Assembly: GCA_937891165.1 (NCBI GenBank)
Contig: CALAEX010000006.1
Coordinates: forward strand, 1 to 44,639
DNA length: 44,639 nt
Reading direction: 5' to 3'
Source of the DNA: an uncultured Lachnospiraceae bacterium
Lineage (GTDB): Bacteria > Bacillota > Clostridia > Lachnospirales > Lachnospiraceae
Below are positions 16,351 to 25,690 of the stretch, piece by piece. The notes below the pieces were generated by a model that did no database searches, was not told the DNA's origin, and saw nothing but the letters and a program-made list of their open reading frames with translations. A program made the position numbers and the translations under genes. Positions within the stretch are counted from its first letter, which is position 1. Each line of letters opens with the position of its first letter.

Positions 16351-18342
16351 ATGGAGAAGAAGAAATTTTATATGACAACAGCGATTGCCTATACTTCTGG
16401 TAAGCCTCATATTGGAAATACTTATGAAGCAATTTTAGCAGATAGTATTGCACGTTTTAAAAGATTACAAGGATATGAAGTATTCATGCAGACTGGTACA
16501 GATGAGCATGGTCAAAAAATTGAAGAAAAAGCTGCACAAAAGGGCATTACTCCAAAGGAATTTGTAGATGGTGTTGCAAGTGAAATAAGGGGAATTTGGG
16601 ATTTAGTTGGTACTTCTTATGATAAGTTTATTCGTACCACAGATACCGACCATGAAAAACAGGTACAGAAGATTTTTAAGAAGTTATATGAACAGGGAGA
16701 TATTTATAAAGGTCATTATGAAGGTATGTATTGTACTCCTTGTGAATCATTCTTTACTGCTTCTCAGTTAGTGGATGGGAAGTGTCCTGACTGTGGCAGA
16801 GAATGTCAGCCAGCAAAAGAGGAAGCTTATTTCTTAAAGTTGAGTAAGTATACAGACCGTTTAATTGAGCATATCAATACACATCCAGAATTTATTCAGC
16901 CAGAGTCTAGAAAAAATGAAATGATGAATAATTTCTTGCTTCCGGGACTTCAAGACCTTTGTGTGTCAAGAACTTCATTTAAGTGGGGGATTCCTGTGGA
17001 TTTCGATGATAAACATGTCGTGTATGTGTGGATAGATGCGTTAAGTAACTATATTACGGGAATTGGTTATGATGTAGATGGAAATTCTACCGAGCAGTTT
17101 AATAAATTTTGGCCAGCAGATTTACATTTAATTGGTAAGGATATTTTACGTTTCCATACGATTTATTGGCCAATTATGTTAATGGCACTTGATTTACCAC
17201 TTCCAAAGCAGATTTTTGGTCATCCTTGGTTGTTACAAGGTGGAGAAAAGATGAGTAAGTCCAAAGGCAATGTGCTTTATGCGGATGATTTATCCAAAGT
17301 ATTTGGTGTAGATGCCGTTCGTTACTTTGTATTACATGAAATGCCATTTGAAAATGATGGTGTCATTACATGGGAATTGTTAGTAGAACGTTGTAATTCC
17401 GAACTTGCCAATACACTTGGAAATTTAGTCAATCGTACAATCTCTATGTCCAATAAGTATTTTGGTGGCGAGGTAGTGAACGCAGGAGTATGTGAGCCTG
17501 TAGATGAGGAATTAAAAGCATTAGTGACAGCGACTCGTGCAAAAGTAGAAGCAAAGATGGAACAGCTTCGTGTAGCAGATGCGATTACAGAAATTTTTAC
17601 ATTGTATAAGAGATGTAATAAGTATATTGATGAAACAATGCCTTGGGCGTTAGCAAAGGACGAAACAAAGAAAGAACGTTTACAGACGGTACTTTATAAC
17701 TTAATTGAAAGTATTTGTATTGGTACAAGTTTACTTGCGCCATTTATGCCAGAAACAGCAAGTAAGATTTTTACACAGTTAAATACAAAGGAACGTGCAA
17801 TGGATGAGTTAGCTACATTTGGATTGTATCCAAATGGAACAAAAGTGACAGAAAAACCAGAAATTTTATTTGCTAGACTGGATGTGAAGGAAGTATTAGC
17901 CATTGCAGAAGAACTTCAGAAAGCTCAGGCAGCAGAATATGCAAGAGAAATGGGTCTTCCAGTAGAAGGCGAAGAAGTAAAGGAAGAAGAAGCAGTGATT
18001 GATATTGAAGCAAAGCCAGAAATCACATATGAGGATTTTGCAAAATTACAGTTCCAAGTAGGTGAAATTATTTCTTGTGAAGAAGTAAAGAAATCAAAGA
18101 AACTTCTTTGCTCTCAAGTAAAAATCGGTTCCGGGGTAAAACAGATTGTATCTGGTATTAAAGCACATTATACTCCAGAACAAATGGTAGGTAAAAAAGT
18201 AATGGTGCTTGTCAACTTAAAACCAGCAAAATTAGCGGGTATTTTATCAGAAGGAATGCTTCTTTGTGCAGAAGATGAAAATGGGGAATTGGCTCTTATG
18301 ACACCAGAGAAGAATATGCCAGCAGGGGCAGAAATTTGCTAA
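16351..18342 (+). CDS. metG: Methionyl-tRNA synthetase
   Basis: This class I aminoacyl-tRNA synthetase charges tRNA-Met in the cytoplasm. It has HIGN in GKPHIGNTYEA, KMSKS at residues 300-304, and a four-cysteine zinc knuckle (Cys128, Cys131, Cys145, Cys148). The C-terminal approximately 100 residues form an EMAPII-like tRNA-binding domain (FAKLQFQVGEIISCEEV), used for dimerisation and tRNA binding. At 663 residues it matches the long Gram-positive form. AGGAGAG precedes ATG 16351. The 96-nt upstream gap is too short for a T-box or S-box leader. Confidence 0.96.
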   Translation: MEKKKFYMTTAIAYTSGKPHIGNTYEAILADSIARFKRLQGYEVFMQTGTDEHGQKIEEKAAQKGITPKEFVDGVASEIRGIWDLVGTSYDKFIRTTDTDHEKQVQKIFKKLYEQGDIYKGHYEGMYCTPCESFFTASQLVDGKCPDCGRECQPAKEEAYFLKLSKYTDRLIEHINTHPEFIQPESRKNEMMNNFLLPGLQDLCVSRTSFKWGIPVDFDDKHVVYVWIDALSNYITGIGYDVDGNSTEQFNKFWPADLHLIGKDILRFHTIYWPIMLMALDLPLPKQIFGHPWLLQGGEKMSKSKGNVLYADDLSKVFGVDAVRYFVLHEMPFENDGVITWELLVERCNSELANTLGNLVNRTISMSNKYFGGEVVNAGVCEPVDEELKALVTATRAKVEAKMEQLRVADAITEIFTLYKRCNKYIDETMPWALAKDETKKERLQTVLYNLIESICIGTSLLAPFMPETASKIFTQLNTKERAMDELATFGLYPNGTKVTEKPEILFARLDVKEVLAIAEELQKAQAAEYAREMGLPVEGEEVKEEEAVIDIEAKPEITYEDFAKLQFQVGEIISCEEVKKSKKLLCSQVKIGSGVKQIVSGIKAHYTPEQMVGKKVMVLVNLKPAKLAGILSEGMLLCAEDENGELALMTPEKNMPAGAEIC

Positions 18343-18388
18343 TATGAAATAAATAGACTATTTTTTAGCACGAATTATTTTATATATA

Positions 18389-18418
18389 ACAGCAGGGAGA
18401 AATCCTTGCTGTTTTTTT
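18389..18418 (+). terminator. Terminator of metG
   Basis: Ten-pair arms 18389-18398 and 18403-18412 (one wobble) with a GAGA loop are followed by a T-run. Confidence 0.88.
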
Positions 18419-18550
18419 CTATAGCTTCTTGAAATAGCAAGAAAAACATAGTAAAATAGGTTACGATTTAGCCATTTACATGGTATAAAAGAAACAAAAC
18501 GGAAATAAGAAGAAAATACATAGAATGTTAGTATTTGGAATGGAGGAGTT

Positions 18551-19612
18551 ATGAGCAAGAAAAATATATTAGTTTTATTTGGTGGTCGTTCTTCAGAGCA
18601 TGAGGTTTCTTGTGTTTCTGTTACAACAATTCTTTCAAATATAGATAAAGAAAAATATGAAGTTTATGTTGTTGGAATTACAAAAGAAGGTCGTTGGGTT
18701 TTAGTAGATTCTGTAGAAGAAATAAAAGATGGAAGTTTTGTAAACAGCAAAAAGCAGGCAGTGCTTTCTCCTGATACTATAGAAAAGGCATTGTATATTA
18801 TGGAAGATGGTAAGGTAGAGAAAGTGCGTATTGATGTGGCTTTTCCAGTATTGCATGGTTTAAATGGAGAAGATGGTACAGTACAAGGTTTGTTTGAATT
18901 AGCGGGTATTCCATATGTAGGTTGTGGTGTGTTGGCATCCGCAGTATCCATGGATAAGTTATATACAAAAATTGTGGTAGATACGTTAGGAATTGCACAG
19001 GCAAAGTATGTAGCAGTAAGAAAAGAAGAAATTGAAGAAGTTTCTGTATATGAAACGATTGAAGAAAAGCTTGGTTATCCAGTCTTTATTAAGCCATCGA
19101 ATGCAGGTTCTTCTAGAGGCGTTTCTAAAGCTAGTAATCGCAAAGAATTGGTAGCTGGTTTAAAAGAAGCTTCCTTTCATGACCGTAAGATTTTAGTAGA
19201 GGAAACTATTTTAGGTAGAGAAGTAGAATGTGCCGTATTAGGTAATGAGGAAGTAAAAGCTTCTGGAGTGGGTGAAATTTTGGCAGCAGCAGAATTTTAT
19301 GATTATGAAGCAAAGTATCATAATGCAGAATCTAAAACCGTAATCTCTCCAGAATTACCAGAAGGAAAAGAAGAAGAAATTAGAGAATCCGCAGTAAAGA
19401 TTTTTAAAGCTGTAGATGGTCAAGGATTATCTAGAGTGGATTTCTTCTTAGAATATGGTACAAATCGAGTTATCTTTAATGAAATCAATACATTACCAGG
19501 CTTTACTTCGATTAGTATGTATCCAATGCTTTGGGGAGCAAAAGGAATTGAGAAAAAAGAATTGGTGGAACAGTTAATAGGATTAGCTCATATTCGTGAA
19601 ATTAACTTATAA
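18551..19612 (+). CDS. ddl: D-alanine--D-alanine ligase
   Basis: This ATP-grasp enzyme makes D-Ala-D-Ala for peptidoglycan precursors. Motifs are the N-terminal LFGGRSSEHEVSCVS, ATP-binding FIKPSNAGSSRGVSKA, the substrate loop FYDYEAKY (Tyr as in D-Ala-D-Ala rather than D-lactate ligases) and the metal site FNEINTLPGFTSISMYP. The 353-residue length is normal. GGAGGAG precedes ATG 18551. It starts a cell-wall group with murI, 70 nt downstream. Confidence 0.95.
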   Translation: MSKKNILVLFGGRSSEHEVSCVSVTTILSNIDKEKYEVYVVGITKEGRWVLVDSVEEIKDGSFVNSKKQAVLSPDTIEKALYIMEDGKVEKVRIDVAFPVLHGLNGEDGTVQGLFELAGIPYVGCGVLASAVSMDKLYTKIVVDTLGIAQAKYVAVRKEEIEEVSVYETIEEKLGYPVFIKPSNAGSSRGVSKASNRKELVAGLKEASFHDRKILVEETILGREVECAVLGNEEVKASGVGEILAAAEFYDYEAKYHNAESKTVISPELPEGKEEEIRESAVKIFKAVDGQGLSRVDFFLEYGTNRVIFNEINTLPGFTSISMYPMLWGAKGIEKKELVEQLIGLAHIREINL

Positions 19613-19682
19613 TATTATTGATAAATCAAGACTTAGCCTTTATTTTTATGATTAAAGTTAAACAGTTAGAAAGGATTGAGCT

Positions 19683-20501
19683 ATGAAAAAAGAAGCACCG
19701 ATTGGAGTATTTGACTCTGGAGTTGGTGGATTAACAGTAGTAAAAGAGATGATGAGAGCTTTGCCAAAAGAGTCGATTGTATATTATGGAGATACAGCAA
19801 GAGTTCCTTATGGAAATAAATCAAAAGAAACAGTAATTGCGTATTCAAGGCAAATTGCAAAGTTTTTGGAAAGTCAAGAAGTGAAAGCAATTGTAGTAGC
19901 TTGTAATACCATTAGTGCATTAGCATTGGAAACAATAAAAGCAGAGTTTGATGTGCCTTTTATTGGAGTGGTAAAACCGGGAGCAAAAATGGCAGCTCAA
20001 GCGACAAAAAATAAAAGGATTGGAGTGATTGCGACAGAAGGAACCATTTCTAGTGGCATTTATGAACAATTTTTAAAAGCGACCAGTCCAGAAGTAGAAG
20101 TTTTTGGAAAAGCTTGTCCTTTATTTGTACATTTGGCAGAAGAAGGATGGCTAAAAGATACAATAACAAAACAAGTTGCAGAACGATATTTGGCAGAATT
20201 AAAAGAAAAGCAAGTGGATACCTTAGTACTTGGGTGTACTCATTATCCATTATTAAGAAGTGTGATTGGTGAAGTGATGGGAGAACAAGTTACTTTAGTA
20301 AATCCAGCGTATGAAACGGCTAGAGAATTAAAATATGTATTAGAGGATGCTCATATTTTAAAGAATCAGGAAACAAAAGTTGCACCATATTATAAATTTT
20401 ATGTTAGTGATGGTGCGGAGAAGTTTCGTCAGTTTGCCAATACCATTTTACCATGTAATAAATTAGAAGTAGAAGATGTAGCAGTAAAATGTTTTGATTA
20501 A
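19683..20501 (+). CDS. murI: Glutamate racemase
   Basis: MurI converts L- to D-glutamate for peptidoglycan, in the cytoplasm, using two catalytic cysteines without cofactor. Both are present: Cys74 in VACNT and Cys185 in LGCTHYPLL. The N-terminal IGVFDSGVGGLTVVKEM is diagnostic. The 272-residue length is typical. AAAGGATTG precedes ATG 19683. With ddl upstream it forms a peptidoglycan-precursor group; the DUF1934 gene follows 16 nt after its stop. Confidence 0.95.
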   Translation: MKKEAPIGVFDSGVGGLTVVKEMMRALPKESIVYYGDTARVPYGNKSKETVIAYSRQIAKFLESQEVKAIVVACNTISALALETIKAEFDVPFIGVVKPGAKMAAQATKNKRIGVIATEGTISSGIYEQFLKATSPEVEVFGKACPLFVHLAEEGWLKDTITKQVAERYLAELKEKQVDTLVLGCTHYPLLRSVIGEVMGEQVTLVNPAYETARELKYVLEDAHILKNQETKVAPYYKFYVSDGAEKFRQFANTILPCNKLEVEDVAVKCFD

Positions 20502-20517
20502 GAGGAAAGAAAAGAAC

Positions 20518-20940
20518 ATGAAAAAAAATGTTGTAATTACAGTACGAGGCTTACAAGCTGAAATTAATGCAGAAGAACCTGTAGAAGTAATTAGTGCTGG
20601 AACTTATTTAAGAAAAGAAAATACACATTATTTGTCTTATGATGAAGCAGACGAAAACGGAAAATTGACAAAAAATCGTATTAAAATTACACCAGAAGCA
20701 ATTGAAATGGTAAAACAAGGTGGTGTATCTACCCAAATGATGTTTCACTTAGGGGAAAAACAGTATGCTTGTTATTCTACTCCATTTGGAGAGTTAACAC
20801 TTGGCATGACAACAAAACATATTCAAGTGGAAGAAGAAGAACATATGCTTTTGGCAAGTCTTTCGTATGGACTAGAAATCAATGGGGAGCATATGTCGGA
20901 GTGTAAATTAGATATTGAAGTAAAAGAATGTGGAAGATAA
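20518..20940 (+). CDS. DUF1934 family beta-barrel protein (YwiB-like)
   Basis: The 140-residue protein of the DUF1934/YwiB family is predicted to form a small lipocalin-like beta barrel. Its function is not established. The frame opens at TTG 20494 inside murI, but AGAGGAAAG (20501-20509) precedes ATG 20518, which is the clear start. Features are alternating beta-strand pattern, no signal peptide, and an acidic C-terminal half. It belongs to the murI transcript and is followed by a terminator. Confidence 0.82.
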   Translation: MKKNVVITVRGLQAEINAEEPVEVISAGTYLRKENTHYLSYDEADENGKLTKNRIKITPEAIEMVKQGGVSTQMMFHLGEKQYACYSTPFGELTLGMTTKHIQVEEEEHMLLASLSYGLEINGEHMSECKLDIEVKECGR

Positions 20941-20946
20941 TAATCT

Positions 20947-20975
20947 GAGGGCTGTGTTTCGACAGCCCTCATTTT
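20947..20975 (+). terminator. Terminator after the DUF1934 gene
   Basis: Perfect 9-bp arms GAGGGCTGT / ACAGCCCTC with a 6-nt loop are followed by ATTTT. It lies between convergent genes and may act in both directions. Confidence 0.82.
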
Positions 20976-20985
20976 AAAATTTATT

Positions 20986-21903
20986 TTAGCAGAATTTCTT
21001 AATGGCTTCATCAATCATAGCAACACATTGTTCTACAATTGGCATATCATCTGTAACTAAAGAAGCAAGAGGTCTGCGTACATCACCAAGGTTAAGACCT
21101 TCACGACGTCTAATAATTTCTTTAATAACAGCATACATATTTCCACGACAAGAGCACATTTTATAAATAATAGCATCTGCTGCGTACTGAATTTCCTGAG
21201 CTTCTTTTATCTTATTTTCTTTTACTAATTCAACAATCTTTAAGTAGAGTTCTGGCATAACACCATAAGTTCCACCGATACCACCTTCTGCACCAATCAC
21301 TAAACCAGAAACTAACTGTTCATCTGGACCGTTGAATACAATAAAGTCTTCTCCACCTTCCATCTTAAACATCTGGATATCCTGTACTGGCATGGAGCTG
21401 TTCTTTACACCAACTACATTTTTATTCTTTAACATTTCACGAAGTAAAGGAAGTGTTAAAGATACACCTGCTAATTGAGGAATGTTGTAAATAATAAATT
21501 CGGTATTTGGAGCAGCAGAAGAAATATCATTCCAATATTGAGCAATTGCGTGTTCTGGTAAACGGAAATAGATTGGAGGAATGGAAGCAATCGCATCTAC
21601 ACCAACGCTTTCTGCGTGAGCAGCTAATTCCATACTATCTGCGGTATTGTTACAAGCAACATGAGCAATAATGGTAATTCTTCCCTTAGCTACTTTCATT
21701 ACATGCTCTAATAAAAGTTTACGTTCTGCTACACTCTGATAAATACATTCGCCTGAAGAACCACCAACATAAAGTCCCTTAACACCTTTTTGAATTAAAT
21801 GTTCGGTAAAAGCTTCTACTCTTTCTGGGCTGATTGCACCATTATCATCATAACATGCATAAAGTGCAGGAATAATTCCTTGATACTTTGTAATATCTTT
21901 CAT
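20986..21903 (-). CDS. nanA: N-acetylneuraminate lyase
   Basis: NanA cleaves sialic acid into N-acetylmannosamine and pyruvate, in the cytoplasm. This 305-residue DapA-fold aldolase has the pyruvate-binding GGSSGE loop, Tyr139 in IIYNIPQ and the Schiff-base Lys167 in GVKNSS. DapA-like lyases share this fold. The assignment rests mainly on the adjacent nanK and nanE genes plus the YNIPQLAGV and FNGPDEQ segments typical of NanA. AAGGAG precedes ATG 21903. It is the last gene of the nan operon, 30 nt after nanK. Confidence 0.9.
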   Translation of the reverse strand: MKDITKYQGIIPALYACYDDNGAISPERVEAFTEHLIQKGVKGLYVGGSSGECIYQSVAERKLLLEHVMKVAKGRITIIAHVACNNTADSMELAAHAESVGVDAIASIPPIYFRLPEHAIAQYWNDISSAAPNTEFIIYNIPQLAGVSLTLPLLREMLKNKNVVGVKNSSMPVQDIQMFKMEGGEDFIVFNGPDEQLVSGLVIGAEGGIGGTYGVMPELYLKIVELVKENKIKEAQEIQYAADAIIYKMCSCRGNMYAVIKEIIRRREGLNLGDVRRPLASLVTDDMPIVEQCVAMIDEAIKKFC

Positions 21904-21933
21904 TGTTTGTGTCTCCTTTTTATTTATATAATT

Positions 21934-22815
21934 TTATTTTTCAATTTCTTGTTTGGCTAACCATAAAGCACCCATCATACCTGCTTGATTGCCTAAAGAA
22001 GTTTGGCGAATTTTTGTTCCACGGAAACCAGGAGATATTTTTTCGTCTACTCTTTGTTTTACTTCACTAATTACATATGGCTGTGATAAAACTCCACCAC
22101 CAAGTAAAATATCAGAGGGATTAAAGATATGGATTAATGTAACTAAACCATAGACGATTTCATCAATCCAACCATCAATGACAGACTTTACTTCTGGACG
22201 GTCAAAAGATTCAAATATTTTACGACCATTGTCTAAAGAAGTATCTACTTCCATTGCTTTTTTCACAAGAGCAGTAGCGGAAGCACATTTTTCATAGCAA
22301 CCACTGAATTCAACATCTGCTTGCATTTGTTCTGGGTGTAATAAAATACCTCCAAAACCTCCACCAGAAAATGTTGCACCCGGATATACTTTTCCATCAA
22401 TAATAATTGCTCCACCAACACCTGTTCCATAAGTAATACAAAGAAAACTTTGCAATCCTTTTCCAGCTCCAAAGTGAAGTTCGCCAAGTGCTGCAGCATT
22501 TACATCATTTTCAATAGCAACAGGTACATGGAATTCTTCTTCTAATATAGTTTTTACTGGCATTCCTGTATAATTAGGAATGTTGTCATTTGCGTAATGA
22601 ATACTGCCATTCATGGTATTTACTTGTCCAGCCGTACTAATACCAATCGCATCAAATGTACCATAACTATGTAAAATTTGTTTCACACGCTCCATTAAAT
22701 AAGGACCACCTTGTTTTGCATTCGTATCCCATTCTTTTTGGTCGGATAGAGCAACACCATTCCAAATTCCTGTTTTAATGGCAGTTCCACCGATATCCAT
22801 TGTCACAATTCTCAT
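21934..22815 (-). CDS. nanK: N-acetylmannosamine kinase (ROK family)
   Basis: NanK phosphorylates N-acetylmannosamine to ManNAc-6-phosphate with ATP. The ROK fold is shown by MDIGGTAIKTG at the N-terminus, IENDVNAAALGE, the active-site region FLCITYGTGVGGAIIIDGK and DILLGGGVL. The usual ROK zinc motif (CxCGxxGCxE) is reduced to SGCYEKCASATA, so zinc binding may be lost, as in some NanK proteins. The frame opens at 22827, but AAAGGA abuts that ATG; the ATG at 22815 (MRIVTMDIGG) has usable spacing and is chosen. It lies between the YhcH-NanE fusion and nanA. Confidence 0.88.
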   Translation of the reverse strand: MRIVTMDIGGTAIKTGIWNGVALSDQKEWDTNAKQGGPYLMERVKQILHSYGTFDAIGISTAGQVNTMNGSIHYANDNIPNYTGMPVKTILEEEFHVPVAIENDVNAAALGELHFGAGKGLQSFLCITYGTGVGGAIIIDGKVYPGATFSGGGFGGILLHPEQMQADVEFSGCYEKCASATALVKKAMEVDTSLDNGRKIFESFDRPEVKSVIDGWIDEIVYGLVTLIHIFNPSDILLGGGVLSQPYVISEVKQRVDEKISPGFRGTKIRQTSLGNQAGMMGALWLAKQEIEK

Positions 22816-22849
22816 AAGGAGTTCCATTCCTTTCTGTCGAATGTAAAAA

Positions 22850-23980
22850 TTACTCTAATACTTTAGCGAATTCTTTTGTAATTAACTGTGGTCTTGTAAT
22901 AATAGAACCTACAACAACACTGAAACATCCAAGTTCAATGACTCTCTTTACCTTTGCAGGTGTATTGATATTACCTTCTGCAATCACAGGATGTTTTGCC
23001 TTGGATAAAATTTCACGGATAATTTCAAAATCGTTAGTTTCAATTTTTAAGTTCTTACTTTGTGGTGTATAACCAACCATCGTTGTTCCAATAAAATCGA
23101 AGCCGAGTTCATCTGCATGAAGTGCTTCTTCTACCGTAGAGCAGTCTGCCATCCATAACTGATTTGGATATTTTGCTTTTGCTTCTTTGAAGAATTCGTC
23201 TAAAGTCTTTCCGCCCGGTCTTAAAGCAATCGTAGCATCCATAGCAATAATTTCTGGTTTTACTACCATAAGTTCATCAATTTCTTTCATGGTAGGTGTG
23301 ATATATACATTAGAATCTTCGTAATCTCTCTTTACAATACCAATCACTGGGAGATTGGTTTCTGCTTTAATTTGTGCAATATCTTCTCTTGTGTTAGCAC
23401 GGATACCTACCGCACCACCTTCTTTTGCAGCTGCTGCCATTCTGCCCATAATATAAGAAGAATGTAATGGTTCATGAGGAAGTGCCTGACAAGAAACAAT
23501 TAATTTTCCACGTAATGCTTCAATAGCATCTGTGATACGTATTTTAAATACTGCTTTTCTAATAAGGCTAGGTTCTCCCACTTGAACACCTGCTTGATGT
23601 ACATCATCTGGATAACAAATCATAAAATCGCCTGCATTTAAGATGGCAGTACCAGCACCAGTACCTGTTAATACCATAAGGTCAGAAGCTTCTCTGTATT
23701 CTACTTGTGTCATATTATCTAAGAAAGAGAAACCTATCTGTTCTGCACCTTTGACAATATAATGGATGTCCATGTAATGTTTATGAGCTTCCCAAATACG
23801 AGTATCAGCAGTAGCCGTTGTAAATTCTTCTAAATTCATGTAAATATTACTACCATCAATTTCATATCTGCCTAATTCCATTTCAGCGAAATTATGGCTT
23901 TTCATGTACTCGAAACATACTTGGATTTTGTCTTCTAGATAACTGAATTTTTCAAGTTGCTTGTCATTTCCGTAAATCAT
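22850..23980 (-). CDS. nanE: Fusion of YhcH/NanQ-type sialic acid anomerase and NanE epimerase
   Basis: Two enzymes are joined in 376 residues. Residues about 1-150 are a YhcH/YjgK/YiaL (DUF386) cupin domain, with EAHKHYMDIHYIVKG and YPDDVHQAG as its metal-binding His region; E. coli members (NanQ) speed sialic acid anomerisation. Residues about 155-376 are NanE, ManNAc-6-phosphate 2-epimerase, a TIM barrel with VSCQALP, GIVKRDY, MDATIALRPGG, ADCST and VIAEGNINTPAKV. The fusion places the first chemical step and a late step on one chain in a single operon with nanK and nanA. GAAAAGGAG precedes ATG 23980. No NagA/NagB is in the window. A sialic acid importer is not evident. Confidence 0.92.
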   Translation of the reverse strand: MIYGNDKQLEKFSYLEDKIQVCFEYMKSHNFAEMELGRYEIDGSNIYMNLEEFTTATADTRIWEAHKHYMDIHYIVKGAEQIGFSFLDNMTQVEYREASDLMVLTGTGAGTAILNAGDFMICYPDDVHQAGVQVGEPSLIRKAVFKIRITDAIEALRGKLIVSCQALPHEPLHSSYIMGRMAAAAKEGGAVGIRANTREDIAQIKAETNLPVIGIVKRDYEDSNVYITPTMKEIDELMVVKPEIIAMDATIALRPGGKTLDEFFKEAKAKYPNQLWMADCSTVEEALHADELGFDFIGTTMVGYTPQSKNLKIETNDFEIIREILSKAKHPVIAEGNINTPAKVKRVIELGCFSVVVGSIITRPQLITKEFAKVLE

Positions 23981-24122
23981 AGCACTTCTCCTTTTCTAGT
24001 CTAATTTTCATTATTAATATTTATAACACTTTTATTTTATCAAATTTTTGGCATTATGACTAGAGTAATTTAGAATAATTTTCGTTGTAATAATATAACA
24101 ATCATATAATTATTATATAAAG

Positions 24123-24155
24123 AAAAACTCCCTACAATAAACATAGGGAGTTTTT
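24123..24155 (-). terminator. Terminator after the ArsB/NhaD-type permease gene
   Basis: Perfect 12-bp arms AAAAACTCCCTA / TAGGGAGTTTTT with a 9-nt loop have a T-run on the minus strand. It separates the permease transcript from the nan operon downstream, so the latter needs its own promoter within about 23981-24122. Confidence 0.85.
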
Positions 24156-24181
24156 CTTTATATTAGGTAAGAATGAAATAG

Positions 24182-25459
24182 TTATAGGCTAATACCATAG
24201 AAAATCCAAATATAAATATAGGCTGGAATAATTGCAGCTAATGTAAAAGGAATACCAATTTTAAAGAAATCTCTATTTTTTACTTCATATCCTTCTCTAC
24301 GAAGAATACCAATACCTGTAATATTTGCAGAAGCACCAATTGGAGTACAGTTACCTCCTAGTGTAGCACCTGATAATAAACCAAAGTATAATACGGTAGG
24401 CTCAATTCCTAATGTAGTTGCAATTCCAGCAATGACAGGAATCATAGTAGCAACATATGGAATATTGTCAATAAATGCAGAAATTACTACAGATGCCCAA
24501 ACAATCACACTGTATAAAACGAACAGATTTCCACTACCTGCTTTTGCAAGAAGCTGAGCAGCCGCATCAATCACACCCATAGCAGAAATACCACCAATCA
24601 TAAGGAATAAACCAAGTAACAGACCGATTGTTTGAAAGTCAATGTCTTTTACGGTATCCTTGATAGTAGAAACTTGTTTTGTTTTGAGTATTTTATAAAC
24701 AATTCCAATAAAAAGAACAATACAACAAATGCAACCATTTGTAATATCTAGTTTTTCTGGAATAAAGGAAGCACAAACTAATAATAAAATCGTTCCTGTG
24801 AGTAAAAGGGTAGGAACAAAATCGGTTACTTTCGTACGTTTTGTATTTTTTGGAATATTTCCTTTTTCTTTACGGAATAAAAATGCCAAAATAAGAGCAG
24901 AAATAATAGCACCGAGTTCTACGGCAAAAAACATACTTGGTTTTCCTTTATAAAAGAAAAAGTCAAGAAAGCTCATCTTGAGGGCAGAACCAAGCATAAT
25001 TGCTGTTGTATCCCCGACTAATGTAGCAGCACCTTGCAAATTGGAAGATACAGCAATTCCAATAATGAATGGAACAGGATTTGTTTTTAATTTTCGGCAG
25101 ATTTCCAAAGCAACAGGTGCTACCATTAAAACAGTAGCTACGTTATCAACAAATGCAGAAATAATTCCGGCAAAAAGTGCCATAGAGACAGCTGCCCACA
25201 TAACATTTGGTACTTTTTCCATAACAAGGTCAGCAAGTAAGGCAGGCATTTTACTTTCAATAAATAAAGAAACAAGCCCCATTGTTCCGGCAAGCATTAA
25301 AATAACATTAAAATCAATGGAAGCTAAAATGTCACTAGCTGGGAGCATTCCTGTAAGAATAAATAAAAGTCCCGAAGCTAATGCAATATAAGGACGATAC
25401 TTACTAAATATAAGCATTAGAACATAGGTAAGGGCAAATAAAATAATTGCGGATAACAT
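24182..25459 (-). CDS. ArsB/NhaD (ion transporter superfamily) permease
   Basis: This 425-residue membrane protein has 11-12 helices and two inverted-repeat motifs, each with the signature FVDNVATVLMVAPVA / FIDNIPYVATMIPV, plus GAATLVGD and GATLGGNCTPIGASAN, which mark the ArsB/NhaD branch of the IT superfamily. It probably exchanges Na+/H+ or carries arsenite or a small anion; no ars genes are adjacent, so arsenite is not favoured. The frame opens at 25480, but AAAGGAG stands 6 nt before ATG 25459, which is used. It is next to the nan operon in the same direction but terminated separately, so a role in sialic acid uptake is not supported. Confidence 0.85.
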   Translation of the reverse strand: MLSAIILFALTYVLMLIFSKYRPYIALASGLLFILTGMLPASDILASIDFNVILMLAGTMGLVSLFIESKMPALLADLVMEKVPNVMWAAVSMALFAGIISAFVDNVATVLMVAPVALEICRKLKTNPVPFIIGIAVSSNLQGAATLVGDTTAIMLGSALKMSFLDFFFYKGKPSMFFAVELGAIISALILAFLFRKEKGNIPKNTKRTKVTDFVPTLLLTGTILLLVCASFIPEKLDITNGCICCIVLFIGIVYKILKTKQVSTIKDTVKDIDFQTIGLLLGLFLMIGGISAMGVIDAAAQLLAKAGSGNLFVLYSVIVWASVVISAFIDNIPYVATMIPVIAGIATTLGIEPTVLYFGLLSGATLGGNCTPIGASANITGIGILRREGYEVKNRDFFKIGIPFTLAAIIPAYIYIWIFYGISL

Positions 25460-25537
25460 AAAAATCTCCTTTGTTTTCAATTATATAAGGTATTATAACA
25501 TAAAACAAGTTAAGATTCAGCTAAGATGTTGTTGTGT

Positions 25538-25619
25538 ACTATTTGTTACTATTCAGCCTATTATTAAAAAGCCTGCTTTTCTTGGTATCTTACTTTAGGG
25601 ATGAATAGTAACTACTATT
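25538..25619. promoter_or_regulatory. Cluster of four TACTATT boxes in the permease/response-regulator intergenic region
   Basis: TACTATT occurs at 25538-25544 and 25547-25553 as direct repeats, and inverted then direct at 25604-25610 and 25613-25619 (a 16-bp palindrome). An 11-bp perfect inverted repeat GTTACTATTCA / TGAATAGTAAC (25545-25555, 25602-25612) overlaps them. The pattern suggests a regulator-binding region, about 57 bp centre to centre. It could serve the permease (minus), the response regulator (plus) or both. Confidence 0.45.
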
Positions 25620-25640
25620 TTGGTTAAAAATTGAATTATG

Positions 25641-25669
25641 TTGAATTAACAAGAAAAGAGTGTTAGAAT
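25641..25669 (+). promoter_or_regulatory. Promoter of the LytTR response regulator gene
   Basis: -35 TTGAAT (25641-25646), 17-nt spacer, -10 TAGAAT (25664-25669). Transcription would begin near 25676, just before the terminator-like hairpin. Confidence 0.6.
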
Positions 25670-25690
25670 TACATGTAACATAGTTTAAAA

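Noticed and set aside
24182..25459. Permease as a sialic acid importer for the nan operon
   Set aside because: Sequence signatures are of ArsB/NhaD carriers, and a strong terminator separates it from the nan genes.
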